Source: Paludibacteraceae bacterium (GTDB lineage Bacteria > Bacteroidota > Bacteroidia > Bacteroidales > Paludibacteraceae). Taken from it: a stretch of 57,773 bases of DNA. This document shows, piece by piece, positions 25,442-34,849 of this stretch. Position numbers and translations under genes: made by a program. Location: contig CAJOMJ010000004.1 in NCBI GenBank assembly GCA_905235505.1, positions 1 to 57,773 on the forward strand, in the 5' to 3' direction. Position 1 is the first letter of the stretch, and every line of letters starts with the position of its first letter. Below the pieces are notes generated by a model, which had not been told where the DNA came from, searched no databases, and saw nothing but the letters and a program-made list of their open reading frames with translations.

Positions 25442-28400
25442 ATGCGGCATTCTGTAAATATCATGTTCGGCAAGCAGGCAGGTGACTGTCTGCTTGCCAT
25501 GCACAATTATATTCTTCGCATGGGGGACAATGAAACCGTAAACTACTACCGTTCATATCTATTCAATACTGAGAACAATGGTGTGAATATAATGCAGGTG
25601 GAAGAGTTTGAAGGTGAATACCGTTGTGTCACGAAAGAAGAATGGTTGGAAGAAGATATTACCCAATCGTTTCCTAAATTTGTGCAAGAGATTCATCGTC
25701 AGACGATAACAACAAATAGTAGGTGTGATTTTGCCAATCTGCATCTATGCATGTTTGTGCCATTGCTTGAAGACGTGAAGAAAATATGTGCATATATAAA
25801 TGCGATTGAGAAGGGCGGGTTTCACTATGTAGATATAGATGTGGTATGTCTTGCAGGTGATATATGCCAGAATGTGTTTTCTGATTATTATTCGGATTTG
25901 GATCTACTCGGGCAACAGAAGCGGACTGGTGATAGTTTGAAGTTATTGTGTGAGTATAGAAAAAAACATCCTCTGTTGCAGCATTTGGTAATTATTCAGG
26001 ATTATCAGAACGGAGGAGTAGCCTTGTCGCTCCAACAGGATTCGTTGACACGTATTTTAGGAGAGTTGTCATTGCTGATGATAGAAGATTACAGGAGTTT
26101 GTTTGGCAATCTGCGTTCCGAAGCAGATTTCCAGACGCTCGGTTTGTCGATGTTGCAATTGGATAAATTTTATTTCCAAGAATATATCTTTAGAAAAGCA
26201 CTAAAAAAAATAGCAGAGCAGGAAAATATATCAGTTGAGAAAGTAGATATAAATGCGGCATCGAAGAGAGCCAATGATCTACTGAGGCCTTGGCTTAAAC
26301 TGCTAAGTGAAACATATAGAAAAGAGATAAAAGTCTCTTTTGATAGGAACGAAACAGAGCAGGAAATAGTAGCTAAAGTTGATGGCTATCTGCAGACTCG
26401 ATTTGAGGAGATGCGCGAACAATTGGAGTCATATATAAAAGATGATCAGTTGTCATTACCGGAAAAGAAGGCAATACTTTCCGCAATTCTGGGTCATGAT
26501 GACGAACTGTTTGTCAATGATTTGTATGATGAAGATATATTAAGTATTCACGATTTGGAGAAAGAGGCTGTTGAGCAATTTACCATTACAAACAACTATA
26601 TATTGTCTCATACAGACAGAACGTCTGAGGCTTTGCTGTCAGATAACGGCGAGGACGCGTATTATCCGATAGATGAGATGCGTAGCAACCGAATTAAACT
26701 GCGCAGGACGATGGGATATATCAGAGAGTTGGAGGAAGAGCAAACACGCCTGAAAGAGCAGATGCAATTGCAGGAACATTCGACGGACAGTTTTGTAGGT
26801 GATGGAGAGTTTACCATTGGCGAACGTAAGTACAAACTTCTTCCGCAAGTGAATGAGATTCCCCTCCAAGAGCAATATATACCTCATCCGACGACAATAA
26901 CCTCGATGGATTTAAGCAGTATGATGCCTGATGTGAAAGACCAGGGAGCTCAGGGAACATGTCTTGCATTCTCACTCACAAGTATATTTGAATATCTTTA
27001 TAAGAAAAATACAGGTGAGGATATTGATTTGAGTGAACAATTCCTATACTACAATGCAAGAGAGAGGGCAGGTCAGACAGAAGAAGATTGTGGCTCTGTG
27101 CTGAACTTTGCAGTAGAGAGTTTGGCAGAGAAGGGTATTTGTACTGAAGAAAAATGGCAGTATGGAACAGCCGAAACAACTTATAATATCCGTCCATCAG
27201 CTGAGGCATACGAAGACGCTCTTGACAGGAAACTTGCCGGAGCTAAGAATGTGGCGCTTGATGTCGATGCTATTCGTTCAGCTTTGTCGGATGGTCATCC
27301 GGTTGTTTTCAGCACCAGATTGTATGATAGTTTCGGCAAAGGCGTAGCAGGTTTTGTGTCTATGCCAACAGCAGAAGAGCGCGCATTGGCGGACGAGACC
27401 ATAAACAGAAATCATGCGATGGTGATATGCGGATATAATGATGATGCCCGCGCTTTCAAAGTGAGAAATTCTTGGGGAACAGATTTCGGTAATGGCGGCT
27501 ACGTAATGATGCCATATTCTTATATAACTGATGCAACTCTAACTAATTATGCTGCAATTCTCACTGATATTGAACTTGCCAGGACAATTACAGAGAAGGT
27601 GACAATCAGACCGGGCGCTACTCAAATACCGCATCTCGAATTTGACAAGAACGATACGGCAGCGCAGTTCGGCATAAACAGTATATTGCTCGATGAAACA
27701 AAAGCAGAGTTGCAAAAATTGGAGCTCAAAGATAAGGTATATAGTACATATTGCCTCAATATGAAGCAGAATCTGAAGAATCCTAACATAAGGCAACAGA
27801 TGCGGAAGTCGGCAGATGAATGCTATCAGAGTGATATAGAAGAAAAACAGGTAGTGATAAACAAATTGTTGAAGGAAAAATCGCAGGAATTGACAGCATA
27901 CGAACGTCATGAGTTATGGAAGTTTGTCAAATACGGTGTTGCAGCATTGTTGATGGCAGTGTTCTTTGTTGTGACAGCAGCATTGGACCATAAATATTAT
28001 GTTAGAAGTAACAAATATACAGAGTTGATAGAGAAATGCGAGAAGAGAAGTCCGGGAAATCAGGGAGAAAGTATAAGAGATCCATACAGCAAGAAAAACA
28101 AAGATATTACTGTATTTGAAATGAAAGCCAAGATAAAAGGCTACAAAGTGGCATGCGAGGTGCTGTGTTGGTGTCATAAGTGGTGGCTTGCATTGATATG
28201 TTACAGTGTGACAGGTCTCGCTTTCTTATTGTTCTTCCTTAGATACAAGAGGACCAAACGTGAGTTGGTAGAGACGTATGACGAGAAAATAGAGGATGAG
28301 TCGAGAGCCAAAGGAATACTTGAAAAAAACAAGAATGAACTCGGGATAAAGTTCTATCTTGCCGGCTCAATGCTGACCTACTTCTTCAATACATGTGATG

Positions 28401-29011
28401 CGTTGGAGACCAAAGCACGTATATTGGCTTCATTCATATTGAATATACGCGCACTTACAGAGAAAAATGAAAGAAAATTGAAATGTATGTCGCCCGATGT
28501 ACGGCCACCGTTTATACCTATACTAAAGAATGAGGATTTGGACAGATTCTTTGTCTTGCGAGGTGCAGACATGTTGAAGGATACTCATCTCTACGATTTC
28601 TTTGAAGGATACAAGGTTGACGAGGAGGCATTTTCGTTGTTCCGCAATACGCTTGTTGAACATATCGGAGATATTACAGAGCAGGTGCTGCAAGATTTCA
28701 GCATATACAAATATATGAGCGGAAAAGAGCAATATGCATATCTGACCAACGAGAGACGGCAGATTACAGATTTTCTTGTTGAAATGGATGGGAAATCAGA
28801 AGTCTTTATGTTGTGCAATGATACGATTGCGATAAATCCGTCGAAGTCATTGTATGTGCACATAGAGCCGAATGAGGACCTAATATGGCAGAACACCTAC
28901 AGACGTGCTTTCTCCATCCCGCCTGTATGCGTGAATATAAAATCACGGTTCAAAATCATTCTCTTGAGACTTCTTGATATGAATCTTGATCAGATAGAGT
29001 GGTACAAATAG
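25442..29011 (+). CDS. large membrane protein with papain-like (C1A) cysteine protease domain
   Basis: 1189 aa, no signal peptide. Residues 1-480 are an unassigned, mostly helical region (MRHSVNIMFGKQAGDCLLA at the start). Residues about 490-720 are a papain-type domain with every catalytic position: Gln501 (oxyanion hole) and Cys507 in VKDQGAQGTCLAFS, exactly six residues apart as in papain, His658 in NRNHAMVICGY and Asn676 in VRNSWGTDFGNGGY. Two TM helices (about 828-847 and 913-934) flank a short basic loop, then a ~240-residue C-terminal domain. With no signal peptide and a TM hairpin, the protease should face the cytoplasm, like the tubulin-like protein encoded just upstream. Confidence 0.8.
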   Translation: MRHSVNIMFGKQAGDCLLAMHNYILRMGDNETVNYYRSYLFNTENNGVNIMQVEEFEGEYRCVTKEEWLEEDITQSFPKFVQEIHRQTITTNSRCDFANLHLCMFVPLLEDVKKICAYINAIEKGGFHYVDIDVVCLAGDICQNVFSDYYSDLDLLGQQKRTGDSLKLLCEYRKKHPLLQHLVIIQDYQNGGVALSLQQDSLTRILGELSLLMIEDYRSLFGNLRSEADFQTLGLSMLQLDKFYFQEYIFRKALKKIAEQENISVEKVDINAASKRANDLLRPWLKLLSETYRKEIKVSFDRNETEQEIVAKVDGYLQTRFEEMREQLESYIKDDQLSLPEKKAILSAILGHDDELFVNDLYDEDILSIHDLEKEAVEQFTITNNYILSHTDRTSEALLSDNGEDAYYPIDEMRSNRIKLRRTMGYIRELEEEQTRLKEQMQLQEHSTDSFVGDGEFTIGERKYKLLPQVNEIPLQEQYIPHPTTITSMDLSSMMPDVKDQGAQGTCLAFSLTSIFEYLYKKNTGEDIDLSEQFLYYNARERAGQTEEDCGSVLNFAVESLAEKGICTEEKWQYGTAETTYNIRPSAEAYEDALDRKLAGAKNVALDVDAIRSALSDGHPVVFSTRLYDSFGKGVAGFVSMPTAEERALADETINRNHAMVICGYNDDARAFKVRNSWGTDFGNGGYVMMPYSYITDATLTNYAAILTDIELARTITEKVTIRPGATQIPHLEFDKNDTAAQFGINSILLDETKAELQKLELKDKVYSTYCLNMKQNLKNPNIRQQMRKSADECYQSDIEEKQVVINKLLKEKSQELTAYERHELWKFVKYGVAALLMAVFFVVTAALDHKYYVRSNKYTELIEKCEKRSPGNQGESIRDPYSKKNKDITVFEMKAKIKGYKVACEVLCWCHKWWLALICYSVTGLAFLLFFLRYKRTKRELVETYDEKIEDESRAKGILEKNKNELGIKFYLAGSMLTYFFNTCDALETKARILASFILNIRALTEKNERKLKCMSPDVRPPFIPILKNEDLDRFFVLRGADMLKDTHLYDFFEGYKVDEEAFSLFRNTLVEHIGDITEQVLQDFSIYKYMSGKEQYAYLTNERRQITDFLVEMDGKSEVFMLCNDTIAINPSKSLYVHIEPNEDLIWQNTYRRAFSIPPVCVNIKSRFKIILLRLLDMNLDQIEWYK

Positions 29012-29044
29012 CAGAACTATAAAAAACAAAGATAGATAAGAATT

Positions 29045-29374
29045 ATGAAGACAAAAATCTTACTTGTAGCAATGCTGATAGCATCGGCGTCGGTATTTAC
29101 ATCCTGCAATACCAAGCAGGCAGATATCTACAGACTGGAGAAATTTACTCACAACCTGTATTTGGAAAGTTACAGTTACACTCCCGAGCAATGGGCGGAA
29201 GCATCCGAAAAATACGATGTGATAAGTGCGGACCTGAGCCGGCATGAGTCAGAGATGACTTCGCAAGAGAAACTCTATGTCAAGAAACTGGAAGCAGAGT
29301 GCTACGCTTTTTTCGGCAAAAACAAAGCTAACGGTTTATGGGAAGACATAAAGGATGTAATGAGAGGTGAATAG
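29045..29374 (+). CDS. small lipoprotein, single DUF6565-like module
   Basis: 109 aa. Lipoprotein signal ending VFTSC (Cys 21). The mature part is one helical module: a leading RLEKFTHNL helix, then YTPEQWAEASEKYDVIS, then a SQEKLYVKKLEAEC helix. The same pattern recurs in tandem in the next gene. I associate it with the Bacteroidota DUF6565 lipoproteins, of unknown function. 33 bp after the protease gene, so in the same operon. Confidence 0.7.
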   Translation: MKTKILLVAMLIASASVFTSCNTKQADIYRLEKFTHNLYLESYSYTPEQWAEASEKYDVISADLSRHESEMTSQEKLYVKKLEAECYAFFGKNKANGLWEDIKDVMRGE

Positions 29375-29437
29375 AATGTAGAATGATTTGTAATTAAAAG
29401 AGTGCAGAAAATAACAGATATAAGAAGAATAGAAACA

Positions 29438-30175
29438 ATGAAAGTGAATTATGTTTGTATGTTGGTAGTAGCATTTCTATTATCAGCATGTAATACGCAT
29501 GAAAACACTCTGGTGGGCGATTTGAATAAATTTGCTAATGAATTGTTCAAAGAATGCGGCAACTATACAGAGGAAGAGTGGAATGAATCTGAAGAATTAT
29601 ATAATGCACTAAAGCTCAGCCTCGAAAGAACCAATCTGACAGAGAAAGAAGAAACTAAAGTGTCAGAAATTCTAAAGATATGTGATATGCAGTATTCATT
29701 AAGACCCGTCAGAAAATTGGAAAAACTTGCAGAAGAGTTGGGTAATTATCAGAATATGACTTCAGAACAGTGGGAAGAGGCGAAGAAAATATATGCTGTG
29801 GTTTTTGAAGACATGACTGCTTATGTGTACTCGTCTGATAGAAAAACTGAGATAGATAGTTTGAAAAAACAGTGTGAGAAGTATTTCTCCATGCAACCTG
29901 TAATAGAGTTACTTGAGTTATGCAAATATATCAAAAACAACAGTGCTGCTATCACATCTGAACAACGTGACAGCGTGAAGGCTCGTCAGGTTGAAATTCA
30001 AAGAATACTTGCAGAATATGAGTATGATGCCGACAAAAGTGAACAAATAGCAGCACTCAACGACACGATAACCACTCGTATAAGCAATACACGTTGGTCA
30101 AGCATAAAGAATACCGTAGTGGAGGAGGGAAAAGGTATGCTTGAAAAGATGTACGAATGGTTGGAGCAGTGGTGA
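29438..30175 (+). CDS. lipoprotein with repeated DUF6565-like modules
   Basis: 245 aa from the ATG at 29438 (signal MKVNYVCMLVVAFLLSAC, Cys 18); a start 12 codons earlier would spoil the signal. Contains two clear modules, each a L.KFA/KLAEEL helix followed by a Y[T/M]xEEWxE/EQWEEAKKIY helix, plus a third more divergent one (LLELCKYIKNNSAAITSEQR). With the preceding gene this makes about four copies of one module in two proteins. The C-terminal amphipathic helix is Trp-rich (MYEWLEQW). Probably outer-membrane or periplasmic, helical. Confidence 0.68.
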   Translation: MKVNYVCMLVVAFLLSACNTHENTLVGDLNKFANELFKECGNYTEEEWNESEELYNALKLSLERTNLTEKEETKVSEILKICDMQYSLRPVRKLEKLAEELGNYQNMTSEQWEEAKKIYAVVFEDMTAYVYSSDRKTEIDSLKKQCEKYFSMQPVIELLELCKYIKNNSAAITSEQRDSVKARQVEIQRILAEYEYDADKSEQIAALNDTITTRISNTRWSSIKNTVVEEGKGMLEKMYEWLEQW

Positions 30176-30318
30176 TGTGTAACGAGAATGTTGTAAACAC
30201 GTTGACGGAATCAAATATATTCAGGTTTAATTCTTCCAACGGGTTTGTATATAGCAATTTATATGCCAGTCGCTAAATTTCTTAAATTGCAATATTTATA
30301 CATTACGAGGAGACTTAT

Positions 30319-31389
30319 ATGTTTGAAAAATTAAAGACATCCAAATCGTACAGAATATTCAATAGTATAGCCAAATCCGCCACCTTTGCATTAGCAATAT
30401 CAATCTTGCTGTTTTCGTTCGAGATGTATAAAGAATTGGATCAGGAGTCGCAGAATAATCAACATTTTATTGAAACAGTTCGTCAGTTGGATGAGGTTAG
30501 ACAATCGCTTTCTACCCGTTTTCTGGGCACCTTCCCTAATTACATTACAGAGATAAACCGAGTGTTCGAGAATTTGCAGGCGCAAGATACTGTTGTTATA
30601 TTTGAGGACGTGCTATATTACGGAATCAAGAGCCGCCCGAATGAATTCAGTCATTTTCAACAGTTGCTTATCAGACATTCACGTCAAGGAGGCAAGGTAA
30701 TAGTGGCATATTACAATAATCATCCGGATGTAATGCAAGACCCTATATGGAATACTGTCTTTCATCGTATGGTGCTTGAAGGACTTATTTCTTCGGCTTA
30801 TGTTCCCAAGATAGGCGAAGAACGTGCTGAAGAGTTCCCCAAAAGGAGAGGAGATTACTCTTGGATGATAAGAATGGATTCGATCATTACAGAGAAATAT
30901 TTTTTGAAAACTTGTCAGGAGAATCGTGATGCTGCGGAGAATATGTGGGAAGGCTATTTGGTGCCTATAGCAAAGGACACCATTTTGAATCGTACTGATG
31001 ATATAGTTGTAAAACGGGTATATCAACAGATTGATTCTATTAAACAGGCGTGTTTGGGAAACGGGAAGAGGTTGGATGATGTTCATTTCGCAGATTACAA
31101 AAGGATGTATTCTGATATGACAGACTGTATAGCTGATTTCTATAAATACAATGGAATAGAACTTATTCCATTGAATGAATATTTGACAATGAGTTGCTGG
31201 TTGATAAAACCTGCCGATGTTAACAGGTCAACAGAGGCTATACTCGCATTTCCGAGCAAGTATGCAAGTGATGAAATAGGATTCTATTCAAAAGATGTAA
31301 GTTTTGCGGATTATATCTCGAAAATGCTTGAAGGTGTACGCTTTGAGGCGGTTAAACCTCAAAGGAGGGCACATAAACTAAGGGACTAA
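30319..31389 (+). CDS. single-pass membrane protein, unknown
   Basis: 356 aa. Lys/Arg-rich N-terminus, one TM helix (about 22-38), coiled-coil-like linker, then a ~290-residue domain predicted outside by the positive-inside rule. An alternating beta/alpha stretch (QAQDTVVIFEDVLYYGIKSR ... GGKVIVAYYNNHP) vaguely recalls phospholipase-D-like folds, but no HKD motif is present; function unknown. A 143-bp gap precedes it and no clear promoter is seen there, so it is probably, but not certainly, part of the same operon. Confidence 0.65.
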   Translation: MFEKLKTSKSYRIFNSIAKSATFALAISILLFSFEMYKELDQESQNNQHFIETVRQLDEVRQSLSTRFLGTFPNYITEINRVFENLQAQDTVVIFEDVLYYGIKSRPNEFSHFQQLLIRHSRQGGKVIVAYYNNHPDVMQDPIWNTVFHRMVLEGLISSAYVPKIGEERAEEFPKRRGDYSWMIRMDSIITEKYFLKTCQENRDAAENMWEGYLVPIAKDTILNRTDDIVVKRVYQQIDSIKQACLGNGKRLDDVHFADYKRMYSDMTDCIADFYKYNGIELIPLNEYLTMSCWLIKPADVNRSTEAILAFPSKYASDEIGFYSKDVSFADYISKMLEGVRFEAVKPQRRAHKLRD

Positions 31390-31435
31390 TTATTAAACCA
31401 TGATGGGCGATGGGTAAGAACAGCCTATAATTATT

Positions 31436-31891
31436 ATGAAGAGATTAATGTTTGTAATTTCATGCGTTGTGACATTTACGATGTATGCATCATGTGCCCC
31501 AAAAGGGTATGTGGACATGGGACTGCCAAGTGGAACTTTATGGAAAGAAAGCAATGAAGATGGGTATTATACGTATTTATCTGCCAAAGGCAAGTTCGGT
31601 AGTTCACTGCCAAATACCGGTCAGTATGAAGAACTTATGGACAATTGTACATGGCAATGGACAGGTAAAGGTTTTAAGGTGACAGGACCTAATGGGAATT
31701 CTTTATATTTCCCGTTTGACGGGTATATAGATTGTGATAGCGAAATGCGAATGGAAAGTAATTCCGCAGTATTATGGACACTTGAGAAAGCAGGTGCAAG
31801 TTGGGCTATGTGTTGCGTGTTGTCAAAGAATCAGAAAGAATGCCTGCCGGAATCGAACTGCTGGAGTTGCTCTGTGAGACTTGTAAAATAA
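31436..31891 (+). CDS. FISUMP (major paralogous) domain lipoprotein
   Basis: 151 aa. Signal with Cys at 20 (MYASCAPKG), then YVDMGLPSGTLWKESN, the standard opening of the Fibrobacter-succinogenes-major-paralogous domain abundant in Bacteroidota surface proteins, and a second motif around TGPNGNSLYFPFDGYIDC. Usual domain length is about 150-200, so this copy is slightly short. It has several extra cysteines near the C-terminus (CCVL, NCWSCS). Last gene of the A+T-rich island. Confidence 0.7.
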   Translation: MKRLMFVISCVVTFTMYASCAPKGYVDMGLPSGTLWKESNEDGYYTYLSAKGKFGSSLPNTGQYEELMDNCTWQWTGKGFKVTGPNGNSLYFPFDGYIDCDSEMRMESNSAVLWTLEKAGASWAMCCVLSKNQKECLPESNCWSCSVRLVK

Positions 31892-31996
31892 AATGTCAAA
31901 ACATGCGAAAGCGTTATTAGTAGCATAAATCTATATTCTGCTTACGGAATATGTTAGATTCCATGATATTTATATGATTGTTTATCTTTTTTGCAC

Positions 31997-32031
31997 AAAA
32001 AAATGCAGGCAATGAACCTTATCAATGCCTG
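31997..32031 (-). terminator. intrinsic terminator of alaS
   Basis: On the minus strand, downstream of the alaS stop, CAGGCA...TGCCTG (32031-32006) forms a stem followed by CAT and a run of seven T (32003-31997). It is also well placed to separate alaS from the convergent island genes. Confidence 0.7.
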
Positions 32032-32077
32032 TTACAATGTCAAATGGTGATTATCAGTACTTTTGTCTATGCTTTGT

Positions 32078-34690
32078 TTAGATTATCTGCGAAAGAATCT
32101 CCTTCATTGCAGCACTGAGTCCGTCAGGGTTCTTGCCGCCTGCAGTCGCCATAAACGGAGTTCCTCCTCCGCCGCCTTGTATGTGTTTTGCCGCTGCCTT
32201 GACAAGGTTGCCTGCGCTCAATCCGGAGTCGATGAGAGGCTGGGAGAGGAATACCGAAATCATCGGCTTGCCTTCAAATGTGGTAGCACCAACCACGGCA
32301 AAACGTACATCGGTAAACATTCCGCGCAGTTGGGTCATAACACCCCGTACCATATCCGGGTTGTGTTCGCCTTGCAGTCTCACAATCTTTGTGCCGTTGA
32401 TGTCTTCTGCCTGCTCTATCAGTTTGTCGCGGAATTGCAGCATGCGCTCTTTCATGTATTGCTCCACCTCTTTCTTCAGACCGTTGTTCTCGTCAATGGC
32501 ATGACGTATAGCGGCTGTCAGGTCCGGCGCATTGTTGAAGAGTGAACGCATGTTCTGTATCATGTCTTGCTGTGCATAATATAGTTCGTCGGCCTTCCGG
32601 GCAGTCACAGCCTCAATACGGCGCACACTGGCTGCCACACTGCTTTCCATCACAATCCTGATTGAACCTATCTTTCCTGTGGAACTTACGTGAGTACCAC
32701 CGCATAGTTCTATGGAATCGCCATAACGGATAACGCGCACATCATCTCCGTATTTCTCCCCGAAAAGTGCCATGGCACCCATCTCGCGTGCCTTCTGAAT
32801 CGGTGTGTGTCTGCTCTCCTGAAGCACATAGTCCTCACGAACCATCTCGTTGGCTAATTGCTCCACCTTGCGAAGTTCTTCTGCTGTAACTTTCTGGAAG
32901 TGCGAGAAGTCGAAGCGCAGCGAGTCGGGGGTAACAAGCGAACCTTTCTGCTCTACATGTGTGCCGAGTACTGAGCGGAGGGCATAATGCAACAAGTGGG
33001 TGGCACTATGGTTGTTGGCTATACTCTGCCGTCTGTCGGCATCAACTGTGGCATGAAGCACAACTGATGTGTCTTCCGGCAATTCGGCGGCAATGTGTAC
33101 CGGGAGGTTGTTCTCGTTCTTGGTATCTATGATGCGGATTGTCTTGTCGCCTGTACTTAACACACCCGTGTCGCCTACCTGACCGCCTTTCTCTGCGTAG
33201 AACGGAGTCTTGCTGAGTACTATCTGATAGAACGTCTTGTCTTTCTGACTTACCTGACGATAGCGCAGTATCTGAGTGTCACATTCAAGCATGTCATAGC
33301 CGACAAATTCTGTCTCTCCCTCGTTGAGCACAATCCAGTCGCCTGTCTCCTGTTTCTGTGCATTGCGGGCACGGTCTTTCTGTTTCTGCATCTCTCGGTT
33401 GAACTCTTCTTCGTTGGTGGTATATCCGTTCTCGCGAAGTATAAGTTCCGTAAGGTCGAGAGGGAATCCGTAAGTGTCATACAGTGTGAAGGTGTCCTTG
33501 CCGGTAACTATCTTGTCTGCTGCCTGCTGCATCAGTTTGTCAAGCAGTGAGATACCTTTGTCAAGAGTGCGCAGGAATGCTTCCTCCTCTTCTTTTATCA
33601 CCTTCTCAATTAGTGTCTGCTGTGCTTTCAGTTCCGGGTAAGCCTCACCCATGTCGGTTATTAGTTGCGGCACCAAGCGATAGAGAAATGCCTCTTTCTG
33701 ATTGAGGAATGTATAGCCGTAGCGGACAGCGCGGCGCAGTATGCGGCGTATCACGTAGCCCGCTTTCGCATTGCTTGGCAGTTGCCCGTCTGTGATGGCA
33801 AACGAGATAGTGCGTATGTGGTCGGCAATAACACGGAATGCCACGTCTGTCTTCGGGTCATCGCCGTATTTCAGACCATTGGTCAGACTCTCTATCTTAT
33901 GAATCATTGGCTGGAATACGTCAGTGTCATAGTTCGATTGCTTGCCCTGCATTGCCATACAGAGGCGCTCGAAGCCCATACCCGTATCAATCACTTTGTT
34001 GGGCAACTCTTCCAAACTGCCGTCCGCCTTCTTCAGATACTGCATAAACACTATGTTCCATATCTCAATCACCTGCGGGTGGTCTTTGTTCACCATCTCT
34101 CTCCCCGGTATCTTGTCAATCTCTTCCTGGTCGCGCAGGTCTATATGAATCTCTGAGCATGGTCCGCAAGGCCCTGTATCACCCATCTCCCAGAAATTAT
34201 CGTGGTGGTTGCCCAGTATGATGCGGTCGGCGGTCACATGCTTCTTCCATAGTTCTGCTGCCTCGGTGTCTTGCGGCAGACCTTCCGAAGGAGAACCCTC
34301 GAATACGGTTACATATAGTCTCGACTTGTCTATCTTCAGCACTTCTGTCAGATATTCCCATGCATAGTCAATGGCCCCCTCTTTAAAGTAGTCGCCAAAC
34401 GACCAGTTGCCCAGCATCTCGAACATAGTGTGGTGGTACGTGTCGTTACCCACTGCCTCAAGGTCGTTGTGTTTGCCACTCACGCGCAGACACTTCTGTG
34501 AGTCGCATGCACGGCGGAATGTGATTGGGTCATTGCCGAGAATAATGTTCTTAAACTGGTTCATTCCCGCATTGGTGAACATCAGCGTCGGGTCATCTTT
34601 GATTACCATTGGTGCCGAAGGCACTATCTTGTGACCCTTGCTCGACATGAAGTCTAAAAAAGACTGGCGTATCTCTTTACTTGTCATCAT
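32078..34690 (-). CDS. alaS: alanyl-tRNA synthetase
   Basis: 870 aa from the ATG at 34690 (a second ATG follows at 34687); an ATG at 34753 falls in the -7 box and is rejected. Charges tRNA-Ala. Class II catalytic core near the N-terminus ([24 protein letters not shown]), editing-domain zinc motifs [11 protein letters not shown] and [13 protein letters not shown], and the C-Ala domain with Gly-rich [15 protein letters not shown]. Own promoter and terminator. Confidence 0.97.
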   Translation of the reverse strand: MMTSKEIRQSFLDFMSSKGHKIVPSAPMVIKDDPTLMFTNAGMNQFKNIILGNDPITFRRACDSQKCLRVSGKHNDLEAVGNDTYHHTMFEMLGNWSFGDYFKEGAIDYAWEYLTEVLKIDKSRLYVTVFEGSPSEGLPQDTEAAELWKKHVTADRIILGNHHDNFWEMGDTGPCGPCSEIHIDLRDQEEIDKIPGREMVNKDHPQVIEIWNIVFMQYLKKADGSLEELPNKVIDTGMGFERLCMAMQGKQSNYDTDVFQPMIHKIESLTNGLKYGDDPKTDVAFRVIADHIRTISFAITDGQLPSNAKAGYVIRRILRRAVRYGYTFLNQKEAFLYRLVPQLITDMGEAYPELKAQQTLIEKVIKEEEEAFLRTLDKGISLLDKLMQQAADKIVTGKDTFTLYDTYGFPLDLTELILRENGYTTNEEEFNREMQKQKDRARNAQKQETGDWIVLNEGETEFVGYDMLECDTQILRYRQVSQKDKTFYQIVLSKTPFYAEKGGQVGDTGVLSTGDKTIRIIDTKNENNLPVHIAAELPEDTSVVLHATVDADRRQSIANNHSATHLLHYALRSVLGTHVEQKGSLVTPDSLRFDFSHFQKVTAEELRKVEQLANEMVREDYVLQESRHTPIQKAREMGAMALFGEKYGDDVRVIRYGDSIELCGGTHVSSTGKIGSIRIVMESSVAASVRRIEAVTARKADELYYAQQDMIQNMRSLFNNAPDLTAAIRHAIDENNGLKKEVEQYMKERMLQFRDKLIEQAEDINGTKIVRLQGEHNPDMVRGVMTQLRGMFTDVRFAVVGATTFEGKPMISVFLSQPLIDSGLSAGNLVKAAAKHIQGGGGGTPFMATAGGKNPDGLSAAMKEILSQII

Positions 34691-34750
34691 TATGTTGTTT
34701 TGTAGTTTGTCGTTATAACAATAACTGTTCGTAACTCTTTTTAGAGCCTG

Positions 34751-34782
34751 CAAAGTTAGTGCTAAAAAATGAATTATACAAG
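34751..34782 (-). promoter_or_regulatory. promoter of alaS
   Basis: Minus-strand TTG (CTTG, 34782-34779) and TAACTTTG (34758-34751) at normal spacing. Its -33 element is only about 7 bp from the -33 element of the divergent regulator promoter, so the two may interfere. Confidence 0.65.
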
Positions 34783-34789
34783 TTTATAT

Positions 34790-34820
34790 TTGCAAGATAC
34801 AATAAATATATCTAAATTTG
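34790..34820 (+). promoter_or_regulatory. promoter of the glucan-locus regulator
   Basis: TTG (34790-34792) followed by TAAATTTG (34813-34820), giving a leader of about 25 nt to the ATG at 34850. Confidence 0.6.
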
Positions 34821-34849
34821 CATGCCCAATCTAACTATTGCTTATATTT

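Noticed and set aside
30319-31389. Phospholipase D effector
   Set aside because: Only a vague beta/alpha resemblance; no HKD motif, so not called.
20499-31389. Phage or contractile injection system origin of the tubulin-like island
   Set aside because: No sheath, baseplate, tail, integrase or terminase genes in the window; PhuZ-type phage tubulins are much smaller.
34691-34753. Upstream ATG for alaS
   Set aside because: It lies inside the -7 element and adds residues absent from the family; 34690 is used instead.
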